Assembly: GCA_031428635.1 (NCBI GenBank)
Contig: JANPPS010000248.1
Span: forward strand, 1-12,894
DNA from: JANPPS01 sp031428635
Lineage (GTDB): Bacteria; Pseudomonadota; Alphaproteobacteria; Acetobacterales; Acetobacteraceae
Length of the DNA stretch: 12,894 bases
Direction: 5' to 3'
The notes under the pieces are model-generated. The model did not search any database. It was not told the origin of the DNA and was given only the letters and a program-made list of their open reading frames with translations. A program made the translations under genes and the position numbers. Positions 6,177 through 12,749 of this stretch are shown here, in pieces (positions within the stretch are counted from its first letter, which is position 1; each line of letters opens with the position of its first letter).

Positions 6177-7781
6177 TCATTTGTCCCCGCAATGCGTGAT
6201 CGCGAGCGCCAGCGTGCTGTAGTACCAACGTTTTGATCCTGTCCGTACCAGCCCGGCACGTACCAGTTTACGCAGCACGCGCCCGTTTGCCTCGCAGATC
6301 ATAACCGGGACACCGTGCCGCCCGAGGTCCAGCATCGCCTGGCCAAGAGCCTCGAGGCCTGTCGCATCGATAAATGGCACGTGACCGAGCCGGAGTACGA
6401 CAGCATGGGCCTTGGTTTGGGCATGCGCCAAGGCGCGATCGAGGCTGTCCACGGCACCAAAGAAGAACGGCCCCTCGATACTGAGCACGAGCACGCCTTT
6501 TGGCACGTCATCGGATGTATTCTCGTGCACGTCTACCGAGCTCGCCATACGGCGAAGGAATTGCAGCATTGCCAGGATGACGCCGACATTTACCGCAATG
6601 ACCAAGTCGGTCAGCACAGTGAGTGCAAAAGTAATAAGTAGTATGCCCGTATCGGCCGCAGGTGCGGTCCGCGCCATGCGGATGAAGCCGCGCACGTCGC
6701 TCATGTTCCAAGCAACCACGAACAGGATCGCTGCCAGCGCTGCGAGCGGAATGCGCCCGGCCAGCGGTGCCGCCACCAGCAGCACGAGGATGAGCGTGAA
6801 GCAGTGGACAAAGCCAGCGAGCGGGCCCGTCGCGCTGTTGCGGATATTGGTTGCGGTGCGTGCGATGGCACCGGTCGCCGCGATCCCGCCGAAAAACGGC
6901 GCCACGATATTGGCGAGGCCCTGACCGATCAGTTCCTGGTTTGAGTTGTGCCGGGTGCCGGCCATGCGGTCCGCAACGACGGCGGAGAGCAGCGACTCGA
7001 TGGCGCCGAGCATGGCGATGGTGAATGCAGACGGCAGCAGCGCGATCAGTCGGTCGACGCTGACCGCAGGCAGCACGAAATGCGGCAGGCCCGCGGGGAT
7101 CATGCCGAATGTGCTGCCGATCGTCGCGACAGTGGGGAAACCTGCCACAGCCTGGATCGCGGTCGCGCCCACCAGGGCGATGACTGGTCCCGGTATCCGG
7201 CGCATGCCCGGCAAGCGCGGGCCAAATAGGATAAGCAGCAAGCTGAACACCGCCAGCGCCGTCGTGATCGGGTCCAGCTGCGGCAAAACTTGCAGCAAAC
7301 CCCAAAGTTTATCGTAGAAATGGACGCCGCCCGTCTTGGGTAGGCCAAAGAAGTCACGCCACTCACCGACCCAGATAATGACGCCAATGCCCGCGGTAAA
7401 GCCGGCGATGACTGGGGCGGGGATGAAGCGGATGACCGCTCCGAACCGGGCGAAGCCGAGCGCCACCAGGATGGTACCGGCCATAATGGTGGCGAGCAGA
7501 AGGCCATCCACGCCGAACGTCGCCACGACCCCGGCCAGGATGACAATGAACGCGCCGGTCGGCCCGGCGATTTGCACCCGGCTGCCGCCGAACGTCGAGA
7601 CGATCAGGCCAGCGATGATAGAGGTGTAGATACCCTGCTCGGGCCGGACCCCCGACGCGATGGCGAATGCCAGCGCCAATGGAAGGGCAACGACCCCAAC
7701 GATGAGGCCGGCGACGATGTTCGGCACCCATTGCCGCCGCCGGAACAGGCCGGCCCGGGACGCTTCGATCAGCGCGATCAT
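6177..7781 (-). CDS. SulP-family anion permease with C-terminal STAS domain
   Basis: SulP proteins are inner-membrane anion transporters for sulfate, bicarbonate, dicarboxylates and others. The 534-residue product has the N-terminal motif QWVPNIVAGLIVGVVALPLA, the SulP signature region EQGIYTSIIAGLIVSTFGGS followed by VQIAGPTGAFIVI, many further hydrophobic helices, and a STAS domain from about residue 424. In the STAS domain DATGLEAL (471-478) occupies the position of the usual D-S/T-x-G motif. The ATG at 7781 is chosen because AAGGGAG (7791-7797) lies nine bases upstream. The in-frame ATG at 7844 has a purine run directly touching it and would add 21 residues not expected in the family. The gene sits between the B12 operon and btuB but has no evident link to B12. 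Its substrate cannot be told from sequence. Confidence 0.93.
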   Translation of the reverse strand: MIALIEASRAGLFRRRQWVPNIVAGLIVGVVALPLALAFAIASGVRPEQGIYTSIIAGLIVSTFGGSRVQIAGPTGAFIVILAGVVATFGVDGLLLATIMAGTILVALGFARFGAVIRFIPAPVIAGFTAGIGVIIWVGEWRDFFGLPKTGGVHFYDKLWGLLQVLPQLDPITTALAVFSLLLILFGPRLPGMRRIPGPVIALVGATAIQAVAGFPTVATIGSTFGMIPAGLPHFVLPAVSVDRLIALLPSAFTIAMLGAIESLLSAVVADRMAGTRHNSNQELIGQGLANIVAPFFGGIAATGAIARTATNIRNSATGPLAGFVHCFTLILVLLVAAPLAGRIPLAALAAILFVVAWNMSDVRGFIRMARTAPAADTGILLITFALTVLTDLVIAVNVGVILAMLQFLRRMASSVDVHENTSDDVPKGVLVLSIEGPFFFGAVDSLDRALAHAQTKAHAVVLRLGHVPFIDATGLEALGQAMLDLGRHGVPVMICEANGRVLRKLVRAGLVRTGSKRWYYSTLALAITHCGDK

Positions 7782-7790
7782 GACCGGTTG

Positions 7791-7797
7791 CTCCCTT
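7791..7797 (-). promoter_or_regulatory. Ribosome-binding site fixing the SulP start
   Basis: On the - strand AAGGGAG lies nine bases before the ATG at 7781. This is a strong Shine-Dalgarno match and is the main reason for rejecting the longer reading from 7868 or 7844. Confidence 0.75.
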
Positions 7798-7927
7798 CCG
7801 TGTTGTTCTGCTGTAAGCGCGTTAATTCCGCTCGTCGACGCCATCCTCCCGTATGGGTGCGAGCGCAAACGCTGAAGCCAAATGCGTCGGCGGAATGAGC
7901 AGGAGCGCGATGCTTCGAGCCGGCGAA

Positions 7928-7944
7928 AGTCGGTTCAACCGACT
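7928..7944. repeat. 17-bp palindrome, arms of 8 bp around one base
   Basis: AGTCGGTT (7928-7935), a central C, then AACCGACT (7937-7944) form a perfect dyad. The one-base centre makes a stable RNA hairpin unlikely at full length and fits a dimeric protein's DNA site better. It lies about 150 bp upstream of the SulP start codon. Confidence 0.8.
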
Positions 7945-7963
7945 CGCTTACGCAGATGCGACC

Positions 7964-7985
7964 GCTGGTTCAGCCCGGAACCAGC
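7964..7985. repeat. 8-bp inverted repeat with 6-base loop
   Basis: GCTGGTTC (7964-7971) and GAACCAGC (7978-7985) are exact reverse complements around AGCCCG. In RNA this would be a solid hairpin. It could be part of a btuB 3' end or of the SulP 5' leader, since both genes run on the - strand. No T-run follows on either strand. Confidence 0.8.
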
Positions 7986-8001
7986 CTGGCGGAAGCGGCC
8001 C

Positions 8002-8025
8002 AAACCGGTTACCGCCGACCGGTTT
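8002..8025. repeat. 8-bp inverted repeat with 8-base loop
   Basis: AAACCGGT (8002-8009) and ACCGGTTT (8018-8025) are exact reverse complements around TACCGCCG. It is the third perfect dyad in under 100 bp, about 250 bp beyond the btuB stop on the - strand. Confidence 0.8.
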
Positions 8026-8192
8026 AGGCCTACCCCAAATGGCGTGCCTGCCAAATGGAGTTACCAGAGCCGGTGCAGTCCGCCCAGGCATCGGTGAGGC
8101 AGAACTCGACGGTCGGCTAGCTTGAAACGCTCGCATTGCCATGCGTCACCATCAGGCCGAGCAGCATAACGACCCCGGCCAGGTTCGTTCGA

Positions 8193-8207
8193 CAGTTACA
8201 ATAACTG
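8193..8207. repeat. 6-bp inverted repeat with 3-base loop downstream of btuB
   Basis: CAGTTA (8193-8198) and TAACTG (8202-8207) flank CAA. It lies about 65 bases past the btuB stop. As a terminator it would be weak: the stem is AT-rich and no T-run follows on the - strand. Confidence 0.45.
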
Positions 8208-8273
8208 CTCCGGCACTGCGTTGACCACCAAACCAATAAAGGTCAGGAAAATACGGCCAGTCAATCACGCGCC

Positions 8274-10235
8274 CTAGAACCGAGCCTTGGTGCCAAACAG
8301 AACGCTCGGCCCCGGCGTCGCGAACCCGTTCGCTGGCTCGAACCGCGAGCCGCCGATGTTTCGGGCATACGCGTACAGCGTCACGTTCGTCAGCACGTCA
8401 TACGTAACGTTCAGGTTGCCGATCACCCCACTTTTAGACCGCCCCACGCCCTGCCCAAAGCCGCCATCGTCAACCAGGAAGTCCCGGAACGCGCCGGTGT
8501 ACACCACCTCCGGCGCGATCGTGAGCTTCGGCAGCGGCTTCAACCGCAGTTCCCCGCTGGCTGCGTTCAACGGACGGCGTAGCAGCCGCGCCCCCGTCGC
8601 CCGGTCACGCGTGTCGGTATAGGTGTAGGTCAGGACCGCCTCGACCCACTCGGCCGGGCGCAAGGTGACCGAGCTTTCAATACCCCGCGTCGTCGCCTGC
8701 GCCACGTTGATGACCGTCGATATCGGCGCAAACACACCCTGGATCAGGTTTTTGATCCGGTTGTCGAAGTAGGTGACGGCGAACGACAGCCCCTCCGGCC
8801 GGAATACCGGCAGATCGGTCACGATGCCGACCTCATACCCGCGACTGCTTTCTGGTTTCAGGTTTGGATTACCGATGTAGCCAAAGCTATCGACGCCGTA
8901 GCGATCGAAGAGCGACGGCGCGCGGAACGACGTGCCGTACGACGCCTTGATGGTCGACAGCACTTCCGGCAGCGCGAAGGCGCCCCCGACCCGGTACGTA
9001 ACGGCGTCCTTTGTCAGGGTGTTCGTCTCACCCCGCACGTTGCCCGTAACGGTTAGCCGCTCGAATAGCCGCCCCTCCAGCCCAGCGTATCCCGCCTCCT
9101 GCCGCGACGATGCAAGGGCCGATTGGCTGAATGGAAAGCCGGAGAAGTCGCTATTGGTCCGGACCCGCGCCTCGTCGGCAATGTGTTCTGCGCCGAACGT
9201 GACCGCGGCGCGCGACAGCGGCCCAACATCGAGCAGCGTGACCGTGTTGTTAAACTGCAGGTCCGTCCGCGTGCCGTTATACTTGCTCTCCCCGGCACCG
9301 CTGTCGTTCGGACCCGGAAATACCGTGAACCGCCGGTCGGTCTGCAGCCGTCCGAGTGTCAGGCTCGTTTGCCAGCGCCCATCCAGTAGGGCGCTGGTCA
9401 CACCCAACCGGCCATAGAATTGGTTGTCGCGGCCGGTCCGGTTGGCGTTATCGGCGCCGGGGAAGCCGCCCACGTTATCGTAGCCGAACACGCTTTCGCG
9501 CCCCCGTAGCAGTAGTCCGACACGGGTGCCGGGCACGGGGGTCACACCCAAATTGATCTCGCCCAGCTTCGTACGGAACCCGTCACGCTCGCCGGTGTAA
9601 ATACTCTCCCGCCGGGGCGTCACGTCGCTGCCACGGTCGGACCGGCCCTCGACGCTGGCGGCATAGTCCCAGATGCCGGACGCGCCTGACACCGAGCCGC
9701 GGCCCAGCAACGTGCCCGGCGAACCGCCCGCCACCTCCGCCTCGCCATGTAGCGCGCCGGCACCCTTTCGGCTGATCAGGTTGATCACGCCGCCGATCGC
9801 GCCCGAGCCGTACACGCCGGACATCGGGCCGCGCACGATCTCGATCCGTTCGATATCCTGCAGCGTGTCGACGCCGAAGTTGAATGCGTTGCCGCTATCG
9901 GACGGGTCGTTGATGGGCACGCCATCGCGCAGGACCAGGACATGGTTGCTGTTGGTACCACGGATGAACACGCTGGCGTTGCCGCCGGGTCCGCCGGATT
10001 GAACAATGCGTAGGCCGGGCACGCTGACCAGCGCCTCGGCCAGGGTGGTGTAGCCCCGCTCCTCGATCGTGGCGCGGGTGATGGTGGTGGCACCCGCCGG
10101 GACCAGCGCGGCCGGGGTTGGGATGCGGGTCGCGGTCGTGGTCAGGACGTCCGGTGCCTCCGGCGATTGAGCGACGGCGGCCAATGGTAGTGCAAGAGCG
10201 GGGATGGCGAGCAGGATAGGCAGCAAACGGCGCAT
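8274..10235 (-). CDS. btuB: TonB-dependent outer-membrane vitamin B12 receptor
   Basis: BtuB binds cobalamin at the cell surface and imports it to the periplasm with energy from TonB. The 653-residue product starts with a signal peptide (MRRLLPILLA to AAVA, cleavage before Q23). The TonB box region follows (DVLTTTATR, 29-37). The plug has TLAEALVSVPGLRIVQSGG, FIRGTNSNHVLVLRDGVPIN and RIEIVRGPMSGVYGSGAIGG, which closely resembles the E. coli BtuB plug. The rest is a beta-barrel ending in the aromatic residue of KARF. The ATG at 10235 is chosen over the open frame up to 10331 because it starts the signal peptide and has GGAG eight bases upstream. Other TonB-dependent receptors share the fold, but the cobalamin riboswitch upstream and the B12 genes on the other strand make the substrate nearly certain. 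Expression is presumably low when B12 is plentiful. Confidence 0.94.
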   Translation of the reverse strand: MRRLLPILLAIPALALPLAAVAQSPEAPDVLTTTATRIPTPAALVPAGATTITRATIEERGYTTLAEALVSVPGLRIVQSGGPGGNASVFIRGTNSNHVLVLRDGVPINDPSDSGNAFNFGVDTLQDIERIEIVRGPMSGVYGSGAIGGVINLISRKGAGALHGEAEVAGGSPGTLLGRGSVSGASGIWDYAASVEGRSDRGSDVTPRRESIYTGERDGFRTKLGEINLGVTPVPGTRVGLLLRGRESVFGYDNVGGFPGADNANRTGRDNQFYGRLGVTSALLDGRWQTSLTLGRLQTDRRFTVFPGPNDSGAGESKYNGTRTDLQFNNTVTLLDVGPLSRAAVTFGAEHIADEARVRTNSDFSGFPFSQSALASSRQEAGYAGLEGRLFERLTVTGNVRGETNTLTKDAVTYRVGGAFALPEVLSTIKASYGTSFRAPSLFDRYGVDSFGYIGNPNLKPESSRGYEVGIVTDLPVFRPEGLSFAVTYFDNRIKNLIQGVFAPISTVINVAQATTRGIESSVTLRPAEWVEAVLTYTYTDTRDRATGARLLRRPLNAASGELRLKPLPKLTIAPEVVYTGAFRDFLVDDGGFGQGVGRSKSGVIGNLNVTYDVLTNVTLYAYARNIGGSRFEPANGFATPGPSVLFGTKARF

Positions 10236-10243
10236 GTGCGCGA

Positions 10244-10272
10244 CTCCACAGCTCGGTCGCCCCGCAATGGAG
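10244..10272 (-). promoter_or_regulatory. btuB ribosome-binding site and possible sequestering stem
   Basis: On the - strand TGGAG (10248-10244) lies eight bases before the btuB ATG and is the likely Shine-Dalgarno sequence. CTCCA (10272-10268), within the anti-SD-like CACCTCC, is its exact complement 19 bases upstream. A 5-bp pairing would hide the ribosome-binding site, as expected if the riboswitch acts on translation. The stem is short, so this remains a proposal. Confidence 0.45.
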
Positions 10273-10359
10273 GTGGCCGGTCGAAACGGCGATTGACGCC
10301 TGCGGGTCTTGCTCCCGTTGCCACAGTGCACCCCGCCTGTAACGCGCGCGCAGTCTCGA

Positions 10360-10540
10360 CGCCGGCCGGTCTCCTGGCTCGCGGGTCATGGCACCACCCC
10401 GCCTTCTCGCGGCCCGGTCGGGGCCGCAATGGCTGGTTGGGGGGCACTCGCCGCCTACAGTTGCGGGGGCAGCCGCGGATTGGCCCAGTTAAGGGCGTCG
10501 CGCATTCCCGTTTCAGCCCTCTCGGGCCACCATCGTCTAC
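10360..10540 (-). promoter_or_regulatory. Cobalamin riboswitch controlling btuB
   Basis: Read on the - strand, the hallmarks of the cobalamin aptamer appear in the right order. First come GGTGGCCCGAGAGGGC and GAAACGGGAA (about 10532-10505). Then comes the B12 box GCTGCCCCCGCAACTGTA followed by GGCGGCGAG (10473-10447). Then come the AAGGCGGGGTG element and ATGACCCGCGAGCC, and finally AGCCAGGAGACCGGCC (10379-10364). The closing P1 stem can pair TGGT with ACC and GACG with CGTC, so the ends are approximate. The aptamer lies about 125 bases before the btuB start and begins about 25 bases after the amidase stop. No strong U-tract terminator follows in the leader, which favours control of translation. 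Binding of adenosyl- or methylcobalamin should reduce BtuB production. Confidence 0.97.
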
Positions 10541-10544
10541 ACGG

Positions 10545-10573
10545 TGCGTAGCATCACGCCGCCGTCATAACAA
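10545..10573 (-). promoter_or_regulatory. Candidate btuB promoter overlapping the amidase stop
   Basis: TTGTTA (10573-10568) and TACGCA (10550-10545), 17 bases apart, are a modest match to a sigma-70 promoter. It would start transcription just before the riboswitch. The -35 box would lie in the last codons of the amidase gene. The -10 match is weak, and readthrough from the amidase gene is an alternative. Confidence 0.3.
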
Positions 10574-11809
10574 CGCACTCTGTATCCAGGCCGCCGCCGC
10601 CAACGCCTTCGCGTCGTGATGCAATGCCGCGACCACCTGTAAACCCATGGGCATACCGGCCGGCCCGACCCCCGCCGGTACTGTCACGCAAGGGACATGC
10701 AGCAGGGACCAGATAAAATTGAAGCAGGGGTCGCCGGTGTTACCGAGGCCCACAGGCGCCTCACCTGGGGCGGCGGGTGTCACTAGGATATCAAAATCAG
10801 CCGTGGCCTGGGTGAACCAATCCTGCCAGGTCCGTTGCGCGCGCCTGGCGGCGATTACCGCGTCCGCTGGTTGAGCCAGGCCGAATGCCAGCCTCTCTCG
10901 CAACGTGGCGCTGATCTGCTCCGGGTGGCGCGTAAACTCCCAGCCCATGGCGCGGGCACTTTCGTTGTTCATGATGATGCTGTGCATGTGTTCGGCGTCA
11001 TCGAAACCCGTGAGCTCAAACGGCCTCACTTGCGCGCCGGCCCGGGTCAGCCGGTCCGCCAGGCCGTCGAACAGCGCGACTGTCGCCGGCTCCGCCCGAT
11101 CCCACACCGGCGAACGGCAGAGGCCGATCCGTGGTGCGGGTATGGCGCGGTCTGGGTCACCCAGGTCGATCCCGGCCACGGCACCGGCGAACAGCGCGCA
11201 ATCGGCCACGCTGCGCGCCATGACGCCAATAGTGTCGAGGCTAGCCGACATCAGCTTCATGCCGTGCCGGTCGATCAGGCCAAAACTCGGTTTGTAGCCT
11301 ACCACCCCGCAATAGGAAGCGGGCCGGATAACGCTGCCGGCCGTCTGCGTGCCGAACGCCAACGGCACGAACCCGGCGGCGACCGCGGCGGCCGAACCGC
11401 TGCTGCTGCCGCCCGGCGTGCGTGCCGGGTCGTGGGGGTTGGTGGTCGGCCCGGGTGTGCGGGTGGCAAACTCGGTCGTCATCGTCTTACCCATCACCAC
11501 CGCGCCCGCCGCCCGGGCCCATGCGACGCACGCCGCATCCGCCCGCGGCTGATGACCGGCCCAGATCGGCGACCCGTAAGCCGTCGGCAGGTCCGCCGTG
11601 TCCAGCACGTCCTTCACCCCAATCGGCAAGCCGGCCAGCGGACCAGGGCCGCCCGGCGCGGGGGCTGCCAGAACGGTGAATGCCCGCACGACCGGCTCCC
11701 GCTCCGTAATCCGGGCCCGGCACGCCTCTATCAGCGCGGCCGGGGTCAATGTGCCCGCGTCCATGGCGTGGCGGGCGGCGGTCGCGGTCAGTTCGGCTGG
11801 ATCCTGCAT
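10565..11809 (-). CDS. Amidase-signature family hydrolase
   Basis: These cytoplasmic enzymes hydrolyse amides with a Lys-Ser-Ser triad. Here the triad is Lys66 (LPIGVKD), Ser135 (PGGSSSGS) and nucleophile Ser159 (QTAGSVIRPAS); the spacings of 69 and 24 residues equal those of malonamidase E2. Other family segments are DAACVAWARAAGAVVMGKT, CGVVGYKPSFGLI and VTVPAGVGPAGMPMGLQVV near the end. Length is 414 residues, within the shorter part of the family range. The ATG at 11809 is chosen because MQDPAELTATAARHAMDAG is the usual amidase beginning; a weak AGG lies eight bases upstream, and the open frame further up overlaps the divergent gene. The substrate cannot be predicted. It runs towards the btuB riboswitch with only about 25 bases between, so some co-transcription with btuB is possible. 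Confidence 0.92.
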   Translation of the reverse strand: MQDPAELTATAARHAMDAGTLTPAALIEACRARITEREPVVRAFTVLAAPAPGGPGPLAGLPIGVKDVLDTADLPTAYGSPIWAGHQPRADAACVAWARAAGAVVMGKTMTTEFATRTPGPTTNPHDPARTPGGSSSGSAAAVAAGFVPLAFGTQTAGSVIRPASYCGVVGYKPSFGLIDRHGMKLMSASLDTIGVMARSVADCALFAGAVAGIDLGDPDRAIPAPRIGLCRSPVWDRAEPATVALFDGLADRLTRAGAQVRPFELTGFDDAEHMHSIIMNNESARAMGWEFTRHPEQISATLRERLAFGLAQPADAVIAARRAQRTWQDWFTQATADFDILVTPAAPGEAPVGLGNTGDPCFNFIWSLLHVPCVTVPAGVGPAGMPMGLQVVAALHHDAKALAAAAWIQSALL

Positions 11810-11854
11810 CGGCCAAACCTGGCGCAAGCCGCCCGCCGGGTCCACATCAGAAAA
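11810..11854. promoter_or_regulatory. 45-bp divergent gap between amidase and hypothetical gene
   Basis: This is the only non-coding DNA between two divergent starts. It is too short for two separate full promoters, so promoter elements must overlap the coding sequences, or one start is further downstream than annotated. I see no clear -35/-10 pair in it. Confidence 0.3.
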
Positions 11855-12352
11855 ATGCGCGCGCCCACAATCCAAGTCAGCCATACCCCGGACGGCGCGA
11901 TCACATACCTCGTCGCCATCCCGGTCGAGGCGCTGCCGCCAGTCCGCAGCCGCGACCTCGCCGCCGCATGGGACGCTGCCCGCGACGCAGCCACCAGCGC
12001 CATTTGGGGTTCCGACCGCCTGTTTCGCTTCCGCCGCGCCGATGGCGGCACGCTTGATCTGGCGCTGCACGATGACGACGCGCGCTGCTGGGCCGGGGCC
12101 GTGGATGTCACCGCCGGCATGCAAACCAGCTACGGCATGTCGCTATGCATGCGCCTGCTGGCCTTGGTCGCCCTTATGGCCCGGGCCCCGTGGCTGGCCG
12201 GCCTGTACCGGTTGAACCGCGGGGGCGTACAGCTCGACCCGGCGCTGCTGCGCGCCGCGGCCGAGGCGGAGTTGACCCCCGACGCCCAGTTTGATGAAAC
12301 CGGTTTCCGCCGCCACCTCGCGGCTTTGCCTGCCCCAGGAGCAACCCTATGA
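11855..12352 (+). CDS. Hypothetical protein, 165 residues, family not recognised
   Basis: I do not recognise this protein. Codon third positions are strongly G/C and the composition is protein-like, so it is probably real. The N-terminal half (about 1-95) looks like mixed strands and helices, with WDAARDAA, DRLFRFRRADGG and TLDLALHDDDARCW. Residues about 107-128 form a hydrophobic helix (LCMRLLALVALMA) that could be buried or membrane-associated. The C-terminus is charged and helical. There is no signal peptide. The ATG at 11855 follows a weak AGAAAA; the frame is open far upstream, but only as a GC-rich shadow of the amidase gene. The stop overlaps the lipoprotein start by ATGA, indicating a two-gene unit. 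Confidence 0.72.
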   Translation: MRAPTIQVSHTPDGAITYLVAIPVEALPPVRSRDLAAAWDAARDAATSAIWGSDRLFRFRRADGGTLDLALHDDDARCWAGAVDVTAGMQTSYGMSLCMRLLALVALMARAPWLAGLYRLNRGGVQLDPALLRAAAEAELTPDAQFDETGFRRHLAALPAPGATL

Positions 12353-12672
12353 CTCTACGCCCGGCCCTTTTACTCTGCCTGATCGCGGCCGCCTGCCAGC
12401 AAGCCCCCCGCAGTAAGGCGGACTTCGCCACGCAAACGAAGTGCCGGCAGGAAGTCGATCGCGTGTACGCCGCCCAGAACCGCGTTGACCTGTCCCGCCG
12501 CGAAGACCGGGACACGCCGTTCGCGGGCAACTATATGTCGGGCAATACGGCCCGGGGACTGGGCGCTGAGTTCGGCCGCGATAATCAGATGGCATCGTGC
12601 GTGGCCCAGAACCGAAGTGGCGTTCCGGTCGACGCCGGCACCGGTCCGACGTTCTCCCCCTCCTCACCATAG
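12349..12672 (+). CDS. Small putative lipoprotein, 107 residues
   Basis: The N-terminus MTLRPALLLCLIAAAC is a lipoprotein signal peptide with the lipobox cysteine at residue 16, so the mature protein is probably lipid-anchored in the envelope. The rest is polar: KCRQEVDRVYAAQNR, then TPFAGNYMSGN, RGLGAEFGRDNQMASCV, and a Gly/Pro/Ser-rich tail. Two further cysteines (in KCRQ and ASCV) could form a disulfide. The layout reminds me of small conserved lipoproteins seen in Acetobacteraceae, but I cannot confirm this. AGGAG (12337-12341) is seven bases before the ATG, an excellent ribosome-binding site, and the start overlaps the upstream stop (ATGA). Function unknown. Confidence 0.82.
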   Translation: MTLRPALLLCLIAAACQQAPRSKADFATQTKCRQEVDRVYAAQNRVDLSRREDRDTPFAGNYMSGNTARGLGAEFGRDNQMASCVAQNRSGVPVDAGTGPTFSPSSP

Positions 12673-12723
12673 CGGCGGCACTGACCGGGGTTCTTGCGGG
12701 GGTCACGGTCGGACCGTAAACCG

Positions 12724-12749
12724 GCGGGCGTCAACCTGAGGACGCCCGC
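12724..12749 (+). promoter_or_regulatory. Perfect 9-bp hairpin ending exactly at the RidA start codon
   Basis: GCGGGCGTC (12724-12732) and GACGCCCGC (12741-12749) are exact reverse complements around the 8-base loop AACCTGAG. The last base of the stem touches the ATG at 12750. The likely Shine-Dalgarno sequence GAGG (12738-12741) sits mostly in the loop. It could control translation of the RidA gene, bind a repressor as DNA, or end the lipoprotein transcript; there is no T-run for the last role. Confidence 0.6.

Larger units (their letters stand above)
7782..8273. other. 492-bp non-coding stretch between SulP and btuB, rich in inverted repeats
   Basis: No convincing gene is present. Open frames here (for example 7853-8125 on + and 7948-8142 on -) have no start signal and no family resemblance. 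The stretch is the downstream region of btuB and the upstream region of the SulP gene on the - strand. It contains three perfect inverted repeats within 100 bp (7928-8025), a smaller one at 8193-8207 and the SulP ribosome-binding site. The part next to btuB (about 8130-8273) is visibly less GC-rich than its surroundings. I see no promoter that I can defend. Confidence 0.7.

Noticed and set aside
6508..7305. 265-residue - strand open frame within SulP
   Set aside because: It is an out-of-frame shadow of SulP with Arg/His/Gly-rich composition and no family features.
7782..7868. Longer SulP start at 7844 or 7868
   Set aside because: No properly spaced ribosome-binding site, whereas AAGGGAG is correctly placed before 7781.
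7853..8125. Small + strand open frame in the SulP-btuB gap
   Set aside because: No ribosome-binding site, no domain pattern, and it runs through all three inverted repeats.
8221..8246. TGACC/GGTCA stem (14-base loop) just after the btuB stop as a terminator
   Set aside because: Only five pairs with a large loop and no T-run; not distinguishable from chance.
10236..10331. Longer btuB start
   Set aside because: The added residues are basic and precede a complete signal peptide; they fall in the riboswitch leader.
10835..11854. Long + strand open frame leading into the hypothetical gene
   Set aside because: It runs antisense through the amidase gene, is Arg/Gly-rich and resembles no protein; the coding style changes to a normal one only at the ATG at 11855.
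11810..12124. Longer amidase start
   Set aside because: The extra residues overlap the divergent gene and are not amidase-like; MQDPAELTATAARHAM is the normal N-terminus.
12673..12720. Additional hairpins (TGACC/GGTCA, CGGTC/GACCG) after the lipoprotein gene
   Set aside because: Short stems with mismatched flanks in GC-rich DNA; no terminator signature.
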